From: Phytopseudomonas seleniipraecipitans
GTDB taxonomy: Bacteria > Pseudomonadota > Gammaproteobacteria > Pseudomonadales > Pseudomonadaceae
Assembly: GCF_900102335.1 (NCBI RefSeq)
Contig: NZ_FNBM01000002.1
Location: 186,001 to 250,000 of the forward strand
Reading direction: 5' to 3'
Length of the DNA: 64,000 nt
Below the pieces are notes generated by a model. The model was not told the origin of the DNA and ran no database searches. It saw nothing but the letters and a program-made list of their open reading frames with translations. Both the position numbers and the translations under genes were made by a program. This document shows positions 10,469-18,646 of this stretch, piece by piece (the stretch's first letter is position 1; the number at the start of each line of letters is the position of its first letter).

Positions 10469-11113
10469 CTATGCTCGCACGAAGGGGTTTTCGCGCATCT
10501 CATCACCCAAACGGGTGTCTGCGCCGTGGCCGGTCACCACGGTGGCGTCCTCATCCAGGCTATACAGGCGCTGCTTGATGGAGCGCTCGATGCTGGCGTA
10601 GTCGCCGCCCCACAGGTCGGTGCGGCCAATGCCTCGACGAAACAGCGTATCGCCGGCGATCAACAACTTGGCTTCAGGAAACCAGAAGCTCATCGAGCCT
10701 GGTGTATGGCCCGGCGTGTGCAACGCGACGCCGCAACCACAGGCGAGCGCTTCGTCATCCGCCAGCCACTGGTCAGGCGGTGGAACTGGGATATATGGCA
10801 CGCCGAACATCTGGCACTGCATTTCCAGATTGTCCCAAAGGAACTGGTCATCTTTGTGCAGGTGCAATGTCGCTCCGGTTTTCTCCTTCATCTGCCCGGA
10901 GGCGAGGAAGTGATCGAGGTGAGCATGGGTATGGATGATGCTCACCACCTTGAGGCCTAGAGCCTCCAAGCGCGTCATGATCAACTCGGGGTTGCCACCC
11001 GGGTCGACCACCATGGCCTTGCCCGTCACTGGATCGCCAATGATGGTGCAGTTGCATTGCAAGGGGCCGACGGGAAAGGTTTCGCGGATTAAAGCAGGCT
11101 TTTTGGCGTGCAT
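10469..11113 (-). CDS. MBL-fold metallo-hydrolase (glyoxalase II-like)
   Basis: A 214-residue enzyme with the HxHxDH zinc motif at His63, His65, Asp67 and His68 (HTHAHLDH), a second-site GHTPGS and a final GHG. It belongs to the short YcbL/GloB-like group of metallo-beta-lactamase-fold hydrolases, probably cleaving a thioester such as a glutathione or persulfide conjugate. ATG 11113 is preceded by an AGGA site, while an upstream frame extension to 11179 has no family similarity. Substrate is not determined. Confidence 0.85.
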   Translation of the reverse strand: MHAKKPALIRETFPVGPLQCNCTIIGDPVTGKAMVVDPGGNPELIMTRLEALGLKVVSIIHTHAHLDHFLASGQMKEKTGATLHLHKDDQFLWDNLEMQCQMFGVPYIPVPPPDQWLADDEALACGCGVALHTPGHTPGSMSFWFPEAKLLIAGDTLFRRGIGRTDLWGGDYASIERSIKQRLYSLDEDATVVTGHGADTRLGDEMRENPFVRA

Positions 11114-11261
11114 AGGCATCCTGGAAGACGGATAAACGTACGCAGATTCTAACCGCGTCGATACCGAGTCATAGCCCAATGTTTAATGCGTTTAATGGGC
11201 GCCGGGCAAAGTGGCCGGGAGGACGGCGGAACAGCAATGCGTATCGCAACTTCCACACAAT

Positions 11262-11285
11262 AAAAAGCCGGCCCTTAGGCCGGCT
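11262..11285 (-). terminator. Terminator of the DUF1329 gene
   Basis: AGCCGGCC (11266-11273) pairs with GGCCGGCT (11278-11285) around CTTA. On the minus strand the stem is followed by TTTTTATTG, an intrinsic terminator 20 nt after the DUF1329 stop. Confidence 0.9.
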
Positions 11286-11304
11286 CATGTGTCACTCACC
11301 GCAA

Positions 11305-12672
11305 TCAGCGAACGCCAGACTGGCGCAGCGCGGCAGGGGTGTAATCGCTTTCCTTGGCAGGGAAGTTGAACTCGTAGGCGCGCTTCTCCTCGTTTTTCAG
11401 ACCGAGTGCCAGGTAACGACCGGACAGCAGGTCGTAGATGGCTTCCACGGCGTACCAGGGTACTTGCTTGTCGTAGTAATACTGAGAGTGAGCCTCAGCT
11501 ACTCGCCACAAGGTGCCACGGCCATCGTAGTGGTCGATGGCAGCGGCTTGCCAAGTATCCTCGTCGAGGTAGAAATCGCGTTTGGCATAAATGTGTCGTT
11601 CACCCTGCTTCAGGGTGGCGGTCACGTGCCAGACGCGGTGCAGCTCATAACGCGTCAAATCCGGGTTCATGTGCCCGGCCTTGATGATGTCGGCGTACTT
11701 CAGCTTCGGCGAGTCGATGCGGTAGCTGTTATAGGGAATGTAGATTTCCTTCTTGCCCACCAGTTGCCAGTCGTAGCGATCTGGCGAACCGTTGTACATG
11801 TCCAGGTTGTCCGAGGTACGCAAGCCGTCCGCTGCAGTGCCCGGCCCGTCATAGGACACCTGTGGCGCGCGGCGCACACGACGCTGCCCGGCGTTGTACA
11901 ACCACGCCATGCGCGGTTCCTTCACCTGGTTGATGGTTTCGTGCACCAGAAGCACGTTACCGGCCAGACGCGAAGGCGCCGTTACTCGCTGCTTGAAGTA
12001 GAACAGGATGTTGCTCGGCTGGCTGGCGTCCACGCCTGGCATCAGCGCGCGGAATGCGAACTCTTCCTGCAGGCTGACCGGGCTGAATGAACCATTGGTC
12101 TGTGGCGTCACCTGCACGACGTTACGCCGCGAGCTACCGCCCCGATAACGGGTAATGTGGTTCCAGATCGCCTCCAGGCCATCTTTCGGAATCGGGAACG
12201 CATTGCCCATCTGGTAGTCCTGCAAGCCGCTACCACCCGGCACCAGCGTAGTGGCGGTGGCGTTACGCTGGGTTGCAGCCATCAAGTCGGCCGGCACCGT
12301 TGCAGTACGGTGGGTTGTAAACACAGGCATCCGGTAGGTTTCCGGATAGCGCTTGAACATTGCGTACTGGCCCGGCGTTAACTTGGCCTTGTATTGCTCG
12401 ACGTTCTGCGCCGTGATGGTGAACAGTGGCTTCTCGTTGGGGAACGGGTCAGCCAGGAAGCCACCATCGTCCACCGCCCCGGCATTGACCGGCAGCCCGC
12501 CCGTCCAGGCCGGAATGCTGCCGTCCGCGTTGCCGGCCTTCTCAGCGCCAAGCGGCGTCAGCGTATTGCCCAACTTCGCCGCTTCATCCTGTGATACCGC
12601 CGCCATTACACTGCAGGCCAGCAGTGACAAAGCCATAGCGCCGGTCTGTAACAGTCTTTTTGTTGTTCTCAT
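11305..12672 (-). CDS. DUF1329 domain protein (exported, LolA/LolB-like family)
   Basis: A 455-residue protein with a signal peptide (basic start, then AMALSLLACSVMA, cleavage near residue 24). It is a DUF1329 member: PIPKDGLEAIWNH, the VRRAPQVSYD stretch and the WHVTATLK/RHIYAKRDFY region are family hallmarks. These proteins are periplasmic, predicted to bind lipophilic molecules, and usually paired with DUF1302 proteins, as here (26 nt apart). Codons 2-5 read AGAACAACAAAA, which contains an AACAACAA Crc/Hfq-type motif just inside the start; the ribosome site is AGGA. Exact cargo is unknown. Confidence 0.88.
   Translation of the reverse strand: MRTTKRLLQTGAMALSLLACSVMAAVSQDEAAKLGNTLTPLGAEKAGNADGSIPAWTGGLPVNAGAVDDGGFLADPFPNEKPLFTITAQNVEQYKAKLTPGQYAMFKRYPETYRMPVFTTHRTATVPADLMAATQRNATATTLVPGGSGLQDYQMGNAFPIPKDGLEAIWNHITRYRGGSSRRNVVQVTPQTNGSFSPVSLQEEFAFRALMPGVDASQPSNILFYFKQRVTAPSRLAGNVLLVHETINQVKEPRMAWLYNAGQRRVRRAPQVSYDGPGTAADGLRTSDNLDMYNGSPDRYDWQLVGKKEIYIPYNSYRIDSPKLKYADIIKAGHMNPDLTRYELHRVWHVTATLKQGERHIYAKRDFYLDEDTWQAAAIDHYDGRGTLWRVAEAHSQYYYDKQVPWYAVEAIYDLLSGRYLALGLKNEEKRAYEFNFPAKESDYTPAALRQSGVR
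12660..12667 (-). promoter_or_regulatory. Crc/Hfq-type catabolite repression motif at the DUF1329 start
   Basis: AACAACAA on the minus strand overlaps codons 2-5 of the DUF1329 gene. It matches the AAnAAnAA motif bound by Hfq with Crc in pseudomonads near translation starts of catabolic genes. Function is inferred from position. Confidence 0.5.
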
Positions 12673-12698
12673 AACTATTTTCCTATGAATACGGGCGC

Positions 12699-14576
12699 TT
12701 AGAAGTTCATGCCGAAGCTGAGGGCAACGAAGTCGCGATCATCCTGCACGCTATAATCGCCGCCAAAGAAGTTGGTGTAGGCAATACCTGCGGTGTAGGT
12801 GTTCTGATATTCCGCATCAAGGCCTAGACTTACGGCCTTGCGACCCTCTTCGAAGTTACCGCCGGGACCTGGCGAGTAACCCTTCACATCATGCGACCAC
12901 GCCACGTTCGGTTTGAAGTTCACCCCGGCAAAAACGTCGTTGTAATCCCAAATCGCACGCATGCGATAGCCCCACGACGCACTAGTGGTAAAGCCATCGG
13001 TGTTACAGTTTTTTGAAAGATTGGCTGTAGACGCACCGTTGGCTGCACCGCCAATGGTGCTCGCGTTGAGGGTTTGACACGTATTCAACGGCCCAGTCGC
13101 TGGCAACGCGCCAGGTCCGAATACTGGATCACGGCCATAACGCGTATCGGATTTACTTTCCAGCCCGCCGACGTAGGTCATCCCCACTTCGCCAACCACT
13201 GTCATACGGCTCGCGCCCATGACCTGATCGAAGAAGTGGGTGAAGGTGGTTTGTACCTGGGTGACTTCTTTACGACGGTAGCCATGCAAGTCTTGACCCG
13301 GTACCCCGTCGAGCAAGGATGCGTTACCGAACAGGCCGCCCAGCGGGCCAACACCTGCGTAGAGAATATCGGTGGTATTTAGCTGTACAGGGGCGTTCGG
13401 TCGATAGCTGATTTCACCATTCCATGCAGTGCCGGTAGGCAAGGTAGTGGAAAAGCTCAGGCCATAGAGGCGGATATCCTCAGGATATTCGATGAAGTAA
13501 CTCGAGTTGCCCGCTACGACTAGCGGGGCCAACTGACCAAAAAGTGGTGCTGCCGCAAAGACAGATGCAGGAGCCCCGGTCGCGCTGAAGATCGGAGCGC
13601 GACTGTGATAATTCATGAAGTAGGCGCCGAACTCCGTATCCAGAGCGCCCGCATACCAACGCAATGCCATGCCCCATTGACCGTCGTCTCGAGCATCACG
13701 ATCACCGCTCCGACGAACCAGAACCCCTTCCTGGTTGATGTCTACGCCATTAGCGGCCAGAGTCGGTAAGAAGGCCCCTGGAATGGATCGTGAGCTATTG
13801 AGCAAGCGAAGGTTATTGTCGCAACCATCTGCGTAAACGTCAGGTTGCGAGAAGAATGTACCGCAGTTGTCGACGACAGTCTGATCCCACTCCAGTTGAT
13901 AGAAGAGTTCTGCGGACAAGTTGTCGGTCAAACTCTGCGACACATAGAACATGTTGACTGGAATGAGGCCTTCTTTAACCTCAGCGCCGGGTCTACGAAA
14001 TGCCGCCACGTCAACTGGGTTGATGGAGTTGATGCTATTTTGCAGGAAAGTGCTTTCACCCCAACTTACAACCTGCTTGCCGAGGCGCACCGTGCCTGGC
14101 TGATCGGCGATGCTGTAGTTGTGATAGACGAATGCATCCAGCAGTTCAGCGCCTGAAGACTTGGCCCCCTCTTTACGATTCGAGTCACTGATATCCTTGA
14201 ACTCACGCCCTTCGTCCTTGAGTTCAAAGTCATACCAGTATTTGCCTCGTACGAAGACCCCCGTGTCCCCGTATTTCAATTCCAGATCGTGAATACCCTT
14301 GAAGATCTTCGAGAATGTCTCGCCGCGTTTGAAGTTCTGACGTCCATCATCGGTGGTCTGAGAAAGACCGCGACCACCATTGTTTACGCCAATCAGATCC
14401 TTATCGGCATTCGCCGTCGACCAACTAGCCCCTACCGACAGCGACGAATCGAACTGCCCTTCGATCTCCCCGATATTGAAGTTAACGGCAAATGCCGGGC
14501 TGGCGAGAGTTGATGCGAGGCTGACGGCCAGCGGCAGTTTTGCCAGGCGCCAGAACTGCCTTGTTGTGTTGGTCAT
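12699..14576 (-). CDS. DUF1302 outer-membrane protein
   Basis: A 625-residue predicted beta-barrel. The signal peptide ends near SPAFA (about residue 30), and mature residues begin VNFNIGEIEGQFDSSLSVGASW, the DUF1302 hallmark. SWGESTFLQNSINSINPVD and FRRPGAEVKEG are conserved features of the family, and the chain ends with an aromatic residue (GMNF), as required for barrel assembly. DUF1302 proteins pair with DUF1329 proteins next to lipid, steroid or aromatic catabolic genes and are thought to help move hydrophobic molecules across the outer membrane. Transport role is inference. Confidence 0.88.
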   Translation of the reverse strand: MTNTTRQFWRLAKLPLAVSLASTLASPAFAVNFNIGEIEGQFDSSLSVGASWSTANADKDLIGVNNGGRGLSQTTDDGRQNFKRGETFSKIFKGIHDLELKYGDTGVFVRGKYWYDFELKDEGREFKDISDSNRKEGAKSSGAELLDAFVYHNYSIADQPGTVRLGKQVVSWGESTFLQNSINSINPVDVAAFRRPGAEVKEGLIPVNMFYVSQSLTDNLSAELFYQLEWDQTVVDNCGTFFSQPDVYADGCDNNLRLLNSSRSIPGAFLPTLAANGVDINQEGVLVRRSGDRDARDDGQWGMALRWYAGALDTEFGAYFMNYHSRAPIFSATGAPASVFAAAPLFGQLAPLVVAGNSSYFIEYPEDIRLYGLSFSTTLPTGTAWNGEISYRPNAPVQLNTTDILYAGVGPLGGLFGNASLLDGVPGQDLHGYRRKEVTQVQTTFTHFFDQVMGASRMTVVGEVGMTYVGGLESKSDTRYGRDPVFGPGALPATGPLNTCQTLNASTIGGAANGASTANLSKNCNTDGFTTSASWGYRMRAIWDYNDVFAGVNFKPNVAWSHDVKGYSPGPGGNFEEGRKAVSLGLDAEYQNTYTAGIAYTNFFGGDYSVQDDRDFVALSFGMNF

Positions 14577-14589
14577 CGACGCGTCTCCA

Positions 14590-14601
14590 TTTGTTTTTGT
14601 T
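14590..14601 (-). promoter_or_regulatory. A-rich Crc/Hfq-type motif next to the DUF1302 ribosome site
   Basis: AACAAAAACAAA on the minus strand lies immediately before the GGAG ribosome site (14585-14588) and 14 nt before the ATG at 14576. It contains two overlapping AAnAAnAA matches, the usual position for Crc/Hfq translational repression. Confidence 0.5.
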
Positions 14602-14691
14602 ATGGCTGATTGACTATCGCCAGCGAGCTTGTCGATTGATCACTCGAAAGAGTGAATCGCAGTGCTCGAGACACTCTGGCTCGCTGGTTTC

Positions 14692-14703
14692 GACGGATCA
14701 GTC
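14692..14703. promoter_or_regulatory. Imperfect GATC-centred palindrome
   Basis: GACGGATCAGTC resembles the core of the perfect palindrome at 14763-14776, with one mismatched base pair. Centre-to-centre spacing is 72 bp, close to seven helical turns. A weaker third copy, GATTGATCACTC, lies at 14634-14645. Confidence 0.35.
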
Positions 14704-14736
14704 CCATCCGTGACAAGCCAAGAATGGCCTGAAACC

Positions 14737-14753
14737 AGCAATTAGCAAGCCAA
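14737..14753 (-). promoter_or_regulatory. Putative sigma54 (-24/-12) promoter for DUF1302-DUF1329
   Basis: On the minus strand the sequence reads TTGGCTTGCTAATTGCT. It has the invariant GG and GC elements separated by exactly 10 bases, inside TGGC and TTGCT contexts close to the RpoN consensus. The predicted start near 14726 leaves a 150-nt leader. No enhancer-binding activator gene is in the neighbourhood. Confidence 0.45.
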
Positions 14754-14762
14754 ACACTTGTT

Positions 14763-14776
14763 TGACTGATCAGTCA
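14763..14776. promoter_or_regulatory. Perfect 14-bp palindrome, probable operator
   Basis: TGACTGATCAGTCA is perfectly self-complementary. It lies between the acyl-CoA ligase stop and the DUF1302 promoter, centred about 43 bp upstream of the predicted sigma54 start. Length and symmetry fit a TetR-family operator, but the regulator is not encoded nearby. Confidence 0.5.
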
Positions 14777-14801
14777 CATTTTTGGCGTTGAAATTCGTGC
14801 C

Positions 14802-16484
14802 TTACAGGGTCGTCAGAAACTCGCTTCCGGCTGCTTGCCATTGCACGATGTCGACGCGAATGCGCTTTTTGTCCAGCTTGCCCACACTGGTCTTGGGAAT
14901 TTCAGTAACAAGAGCGACGTGAGTGGGAATCGCCCATTTGTTGATACGGCCTTGCTCGACGAAAGGCGCGAGGTGTTCTTTGAGAAGCCTGGCATTTAGC
15001 GCCTGCCCTTGCCGGGCAACCACCAGAGCGAACGGCCGCTCTCCCCACTGCGCGTCAGCTACGCCTACTACCGCTACTTCGCCAACCGCCGGATGGCGGC
15101 TGATCAAATCTTCGAGCTCCAGCGAGGAAATCCACTCGCCACCGGTTTTGATGACATCCTTGATACGGTCACGGATATCGATGAAACCCATACCGTCCAG
15201 TGTCGCTACGTCTCCGGTATGCAGCCAACCATCAGCCCATAGCTCCTCGCCCTTTTCCGGCTCGCGGTAATAGCCCTGGGTCAGCCAGGGTGCGCGCACC
15301 ACCAGTTCGCCCTGACTTTCGCCATCGGCTGCCAGGCGATTGCCGTCGGCATCCATGATCGCAGCTTCCACGAGTGGTACCGGGATGCCCGCCTTGATGC
15401 GGTAGGTGATCTGCTGATCTTCACTGCCGGCAAGCAGTTCGTCGTTCAGGTAGGCACAGGAAATCAGCGGACAGGTTTCCGACATTCCGTACGCGGCTGT
15501 CAGCTGAATGCCCCTCGCTTTGGCGGCCTCATACGAGGCGCGATTGAGCGCACTGCCTCCGATGATCATCTTCAGCCCGTTGAAATCATGCCCCTGTGAA
15601 TTCGGCGCACTGAGCAGCATCTGCAGGATGGTCGGCACGCAATGCGAGAACGTCACGCCCTCGTCCCTGATCAGCCCACAGAGCATGTCCGGCTCGTAGC
15701 GACCGGGGTAAACCTGCTTGACCCCCAGCAAGGTGGCGACATAAGGCACGCCCCAGGCATGCACATGAAACATCGGGGTGATCGGCATGTACACGTCGTC
15801 ACTGCCCATCAAGCGGATGCTATCAAGACTGCCGACGGTGCACGCCAGGGACAATGTGTGCAGCACCAATTGGCGATGAGTGAAATACACGCCCTTGGGG
15901 TTGCCGGTGGTGCCCGTTGTATAGAACGTGGTGGCGACGGAGTTCTCGTCGAAATCGGCAAAGTCGTAGGCAGGGCTAGCGGACGCCAGCAGGCTTTCGT
16001 ACTCGCCGACCAAGCCCGGAAGCTGCGCACGGGTGTCGCTGCCATCGGTGAGCAGCAGCGTACCGGTCACGCTGGTCAGGTGCTCGGCGATGCCTTGATA
16101 AAGCGGCACGAAATCACTGTTGACCAGCACGAAACGATCTTCGGCGTGGTTCATGGTGTAGAGAATCTGCTCGGGCGACAGACGGATGTTGATGGTGTGC
16201 AACACCGCCCCCACCATCGGTACCGCGAACATGCATTCCAGGTAACGATGGCTGTCCCAGTCCATCACGGCCACCGTATCCCCGGCCTTGACCCCGACCT
16301 GATTAAGTACGTTGGCCAGACGCGCCACGCGCTCGTTGAACGTCGTATAGCTGTAGCGCATCTGATCGCGGTAGACGATTTCGCGGTCTTTCTCGTAGCG
16401 ACTGCCAGAGAGCAGCAGGTGCTTGATCAGCAGCGGAAATTGATGGGCATTCGCGGCGTGAGGGATGATGCGGGTCTGCAGCAT
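14802..16484 (-). CDS. Fatty acyl-CoA ligase (AlkK-like AMP-binding enzyme)
   Basis: A 560-residue adenylate-forming ligase that activates fatty acids with ATP and CoA. The P-loop TTGTTGNPKG, the YGMSETCP adenine motif, the WLHTGDVA aspartate motif and the final SVGKLDKK lysine motif are all present. HTINIRLSPEQILYTMNHAEDR is typical of the AlkK/medium-chain group. No membrane segment is seen. It lies upstream of, and on the same strand as, DUF1302/DUF1329, but 225 nt with an apparent promoter separate them. It is divergent from the thiolase, suggesting joint fatty-acid use. Confidence 0.9.
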   Translation of the reverse strand: MLQTRIIPHAANAHQFPLLIKHLLLSGSRYEKDREIVYRDQMRYSYTTFNERVARLANVLNQVGVKAGDTVAVMDWDSHRYLECMFAVPMVGAVLHTINIRLSPEQILYTMNHAEDRFVLVNSDFVPLYQGIAEHLTSVTGTLLLTDGSDTRAQLPGLVGEYESLLASASPAYDFADFDENSVATTFYTTGTTGNPKGVYFTHRQLVLHTLSLACTVGSLDSIRLMGSDDVYMPITPMFHVHAWGVPYVATLLGVKQVYPGRYEPDMLCGLIRDEGVTFSHCVPTILQMLLSAPNSQGHDFNGLKMIIGGSALNRASYEAAKARGIQLTAAYGMSETCPLISCAYLNDELLAGSEDQQITYRIKAGIPVPLVEAAIMDADGNRLAADGESQGELVVRAPWLTQGYYREPEKGEELWADGWLHTGDVATLDGMGFIDIRDRIKDVIKTGGEWISSLELEDLISRHPAVGEVAVVGVADAQWGERPFALVVARQGQALNARLLKEHLAPFVEQGRINKWAIPTHVALVTEIPKTSVGKLDKKRIRVDIVQWQAAGSEFLTTL

Positions 16485-16656
16485 GAAGTCACCTGTTCTG
16501 GACTATTGTTGGTAGCGACGATTCAAAGCGAAGCCTGACTGGGTTGTTGCGACAGTAGCGTGCTCGCGCGCCAGCTCAATCGGCCAAACGAAAAAATTTG
16601 TTGCACGCCAAGACAGCCGGGAGCATGTCGCCCCGCTGTGAAGATCGAGGTAGAAC

Positions 16657-17832
16657 ATGTCAAACATAGTCATTGTCAGCGGCGCCCGTACGCCGATGGG
16701 TGGGTTCCAGGGCAGCTTGTCAGCGGTCAGTGCCGTGGAACTGGGCGCCACCGCAATCCGCGCCGCGGTGGCCAGAGCCGGTATCACGCCGGCCGATGTG
16801 CAAGAGGTCATCATGGGCTGCGTCTTGCCGGCAGGCCTCAAGCAGGGCCCAGCACGCCAGGCCTCATTGGCGGCAGGCCTGCCCAATGCCACCGGCTGCA
16901 CCACGCTTAACAAGCTCTGCGGTTCAGGGATGAAAGCGGTGATGCTCGCACACGACCTGATCAAGGCGGGCAGCAACGATGTGATGATCGCAGGCGGAAT
17001 GGAGAGCATGTCCAACGCGCCGTACCTGCTGCCCAAAGCCCGCGGTGGCCTGCGTATGGGCCACGGCGAGGTCAAGGATCATATGTTCTTCGACGGCCTG
17101 GAGGATGCTCGCACAGGTCGACTGATGGGCTCGTTTGCCCAGGAAACGGCAGACCGCTATGGCCTCACCCGCGAGGCGATGGACGCCTACGCCATCGAGT
17201 CCCTGCGGCGCGCGCAACAGGCGATGACCTCAGGTCTGCTGGCCGATGAGATCGTGCCCGTTACGCTGAATACCCGTCAGGGCGATGTGCACATCAGCGA
17301 AGACGAGCAACCCTTGAGTGCCAAGATTGATCGCATTCCCAGCCTGAAACCGGCCTTCAGCAAGGACGGCACCATCACCGCGGCCAATGCCAGTTCCATT
17401 TCCGACGGCGCCAGCGCGCTGTTATTGATGACTGCCGAACAGGCCGAGGCACGCGGGCTGAAACCGCTCGCGCGGATTGTCGCGCACGCAACGCATAGCC
17501 AGGACCCGAGCGAGTTCACCATCGCCCCAATTGGTGCGATCAGCAGCCTGTTGCGCAAGGTCGGCTGGCACAAGGATGAAGTCGACCTGTATGAAATCAA
17601 CGAGGCGTTCGCCATGGTCAGCATGCTGGCCATTCAGGAGCACGGCCTCGATCACGCCAAGGTGAACATCTATGGCGGCGCCTGCGCCCAGGGGCACCCA
17701 GTGGGTTCGACCGGCTCGCGGATCATCATCACGCTGATCAATGCGCTCCGGCAGACGGGCGGCAAACGGGGTATCGCCTCGCTGTGCATTGGTGGCGGCG
17801 AAGCGACTGCCATCGCGGTAGAGCGGCTATAA
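16657..17832 (+). CDS. Acetyl-CoA C-acyltransferase (thiolase)
   Basis: A 391-residue thiolase that joins or splits acyl-CoAs. The nucleophile is in LNKLCGSGMKA (Cys near 88). NEAFA, GGACAQGHPVGSTGSR (catalytic His) and CIGGGEATA (second Cys) complete the active site. Length and the GGMESMSNAPYLL loop fit the biosynthetic-type or short-chain acetoacetyl-CoA group. It is divergent from the acyl-CoA ligase over 172 bp and convergent with a LysE-type exporter. It probably works with the ligase in beta-oxidation or ketoacyl metabolism. Confidence 0.92.
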   Translation: MSNIVIVSGARTPMGGFQGSLSAVSAVELGATAIRAAVARAGITPADVQEVIMGCVLPAGLKQGPARQASLAAGLPNATGCTTLNKLCGSGMKAVMLAHDLIKAGSNDVMIAGGMESMSNAPYLLPKARGGLRMGHGEVKDHMFFDGLEDARTGRLMGSFAQETADRYGLTREAMDAYAIESLRRAQQAMTSGLLADEIVPVTLNTRQGDVHISEDEQPLSAKIDRIPSLKPAFSKDGTITAANASSISDGASALLLMTAEQAEARGLKPLARIVAHATHSQDPSEFTIAPIGAISSLLRKVGWHKDEVDLYEINEAFAMVSMLAIQEHGLDHAKVNIYGGACAQGHPVGSTGSRIIITLINALRQTGGKRGIASLCIGGGEATAIAVERL

Positions 17833-17840
17833 CCCTCAGA

Positions 17841-17857
17841 GGAGCGCCAGGCGCTCC
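17841..17857. terminator. Hairpin between convergent thiolase and LysE genes
   Basis: GGAGCGC (17841-17847) pairs with GCGCTCC (17851-17857) around a CAG loop. It fills the gap between the two stop codons. There is no strong T-run on either side, so termination may be weak or Rho-assisted. Confidence 0.5.
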
Positions 17858-18487
17858 TTACTTCAGCTCGGTAAACGCCAACTTGATACCCAGCCCCACC
17901 AGGACAGCGCCCATCAGGCGGTCGAACCAATGGCCCATGCGCGCGAAGCCATCACGCACCCGCTGCTGGCTGAACAGCATTGCCACCAGGCAGAACCACA
18001 GCGCAGTGGCGCCAGCCAAGTAAACGCCGTAAACACCTTGCACAAGCAACGGCGTGTGCGGGTTGATCACTACGGTGAACAGCGACAGGAAGAACAGCGT
18101 CGCCTTGGGGTTGAGCCCGTTGGTGACGAAACCGGCGACGAATGCACCGCGAGAGGTTCTTGCGGCCAACGGCACTTGGTTTTGCCCTGCTGAGGGAGCC
18201 GCAGGCTTGGCACGCAGCGCCTTGATCCCGATATAAAGCAGGTAGGCGGCCGCCAGCCACTTCAAGGCATTGAACAGCACGATGGACTGGGAAACGATAA
18301 GGCCAATGCCCAGCAGCGAATAGGCCACGTGCAGGAAAATCGCCGTGCCGACGCCCGACGCGCAGAACATTCCTATCCGACGACCGTGCGCCACGCTTTC
18401 GCGCACCACAACGGCGAAATCCGGCCCTGGGCTGGCAACCGCCAACAGATGAATCAGGGCGACGGTAAAGAACTCCATCCAGTACAT
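17858..18487 (-). CDS. LysE/RhtB-family amino-acid exporter
   Basis: A 209-residue inner-membrane protein with about six membrane segments. The N-terminal HLLAVASPGPDFAVV holds the SPGPD motif of the LysE superfamily, and GFVTNGLNPKATLFFLSLF holds the NPKA motif of the RhtB branch. It should export an amino acid such as homoserine, threonine or a cysteine derivative; the substrate is not visible. It stands alone, with the D-hydroxyacid dehydrogenase divergent. Confidence 0.88.
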   Translation of the reverse strand: MYWMEFFTVALIHLLAVASPGPDFAVVVRESVAHGRRIGMFCASGVGTAIFLHVAYSLLGIGLIVSQSIVLFNALKWLAAAYLLYIGIKALRAKPAAPSAGQNQVPLAARTSRGAFVAGFVTNGLNPKATLFFLSLFTVVINPHTPLLVQGVYGVYLAGATALWFCLVAMLFSQQRVRDGFARMGHWFDRLMGAVLVGLGIKLAFTELK

Positions 18488-18646
18488 AGTGGCTCCGCAT
18501 CGAATCAGTTGGGTTGAATAGCGCTTCAGAATTCACGGCCCTGCCAGAGTGTTCCGCTCTGACAACACACCCCGCATGCTGATAACAAACAGCTTCTGAT
18601 AGGCTGCACTTTACTTCCCAACTAGACAGCCAGAAAGGTACAGCTG

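Noticed and set aside
11179..12090. A 303-codon plus-strand frame over the DUF1329 gene and its terminator
   Set aside because: It crosses a clear terminator and lies antisense to a gene with signal peptide and family motifs.
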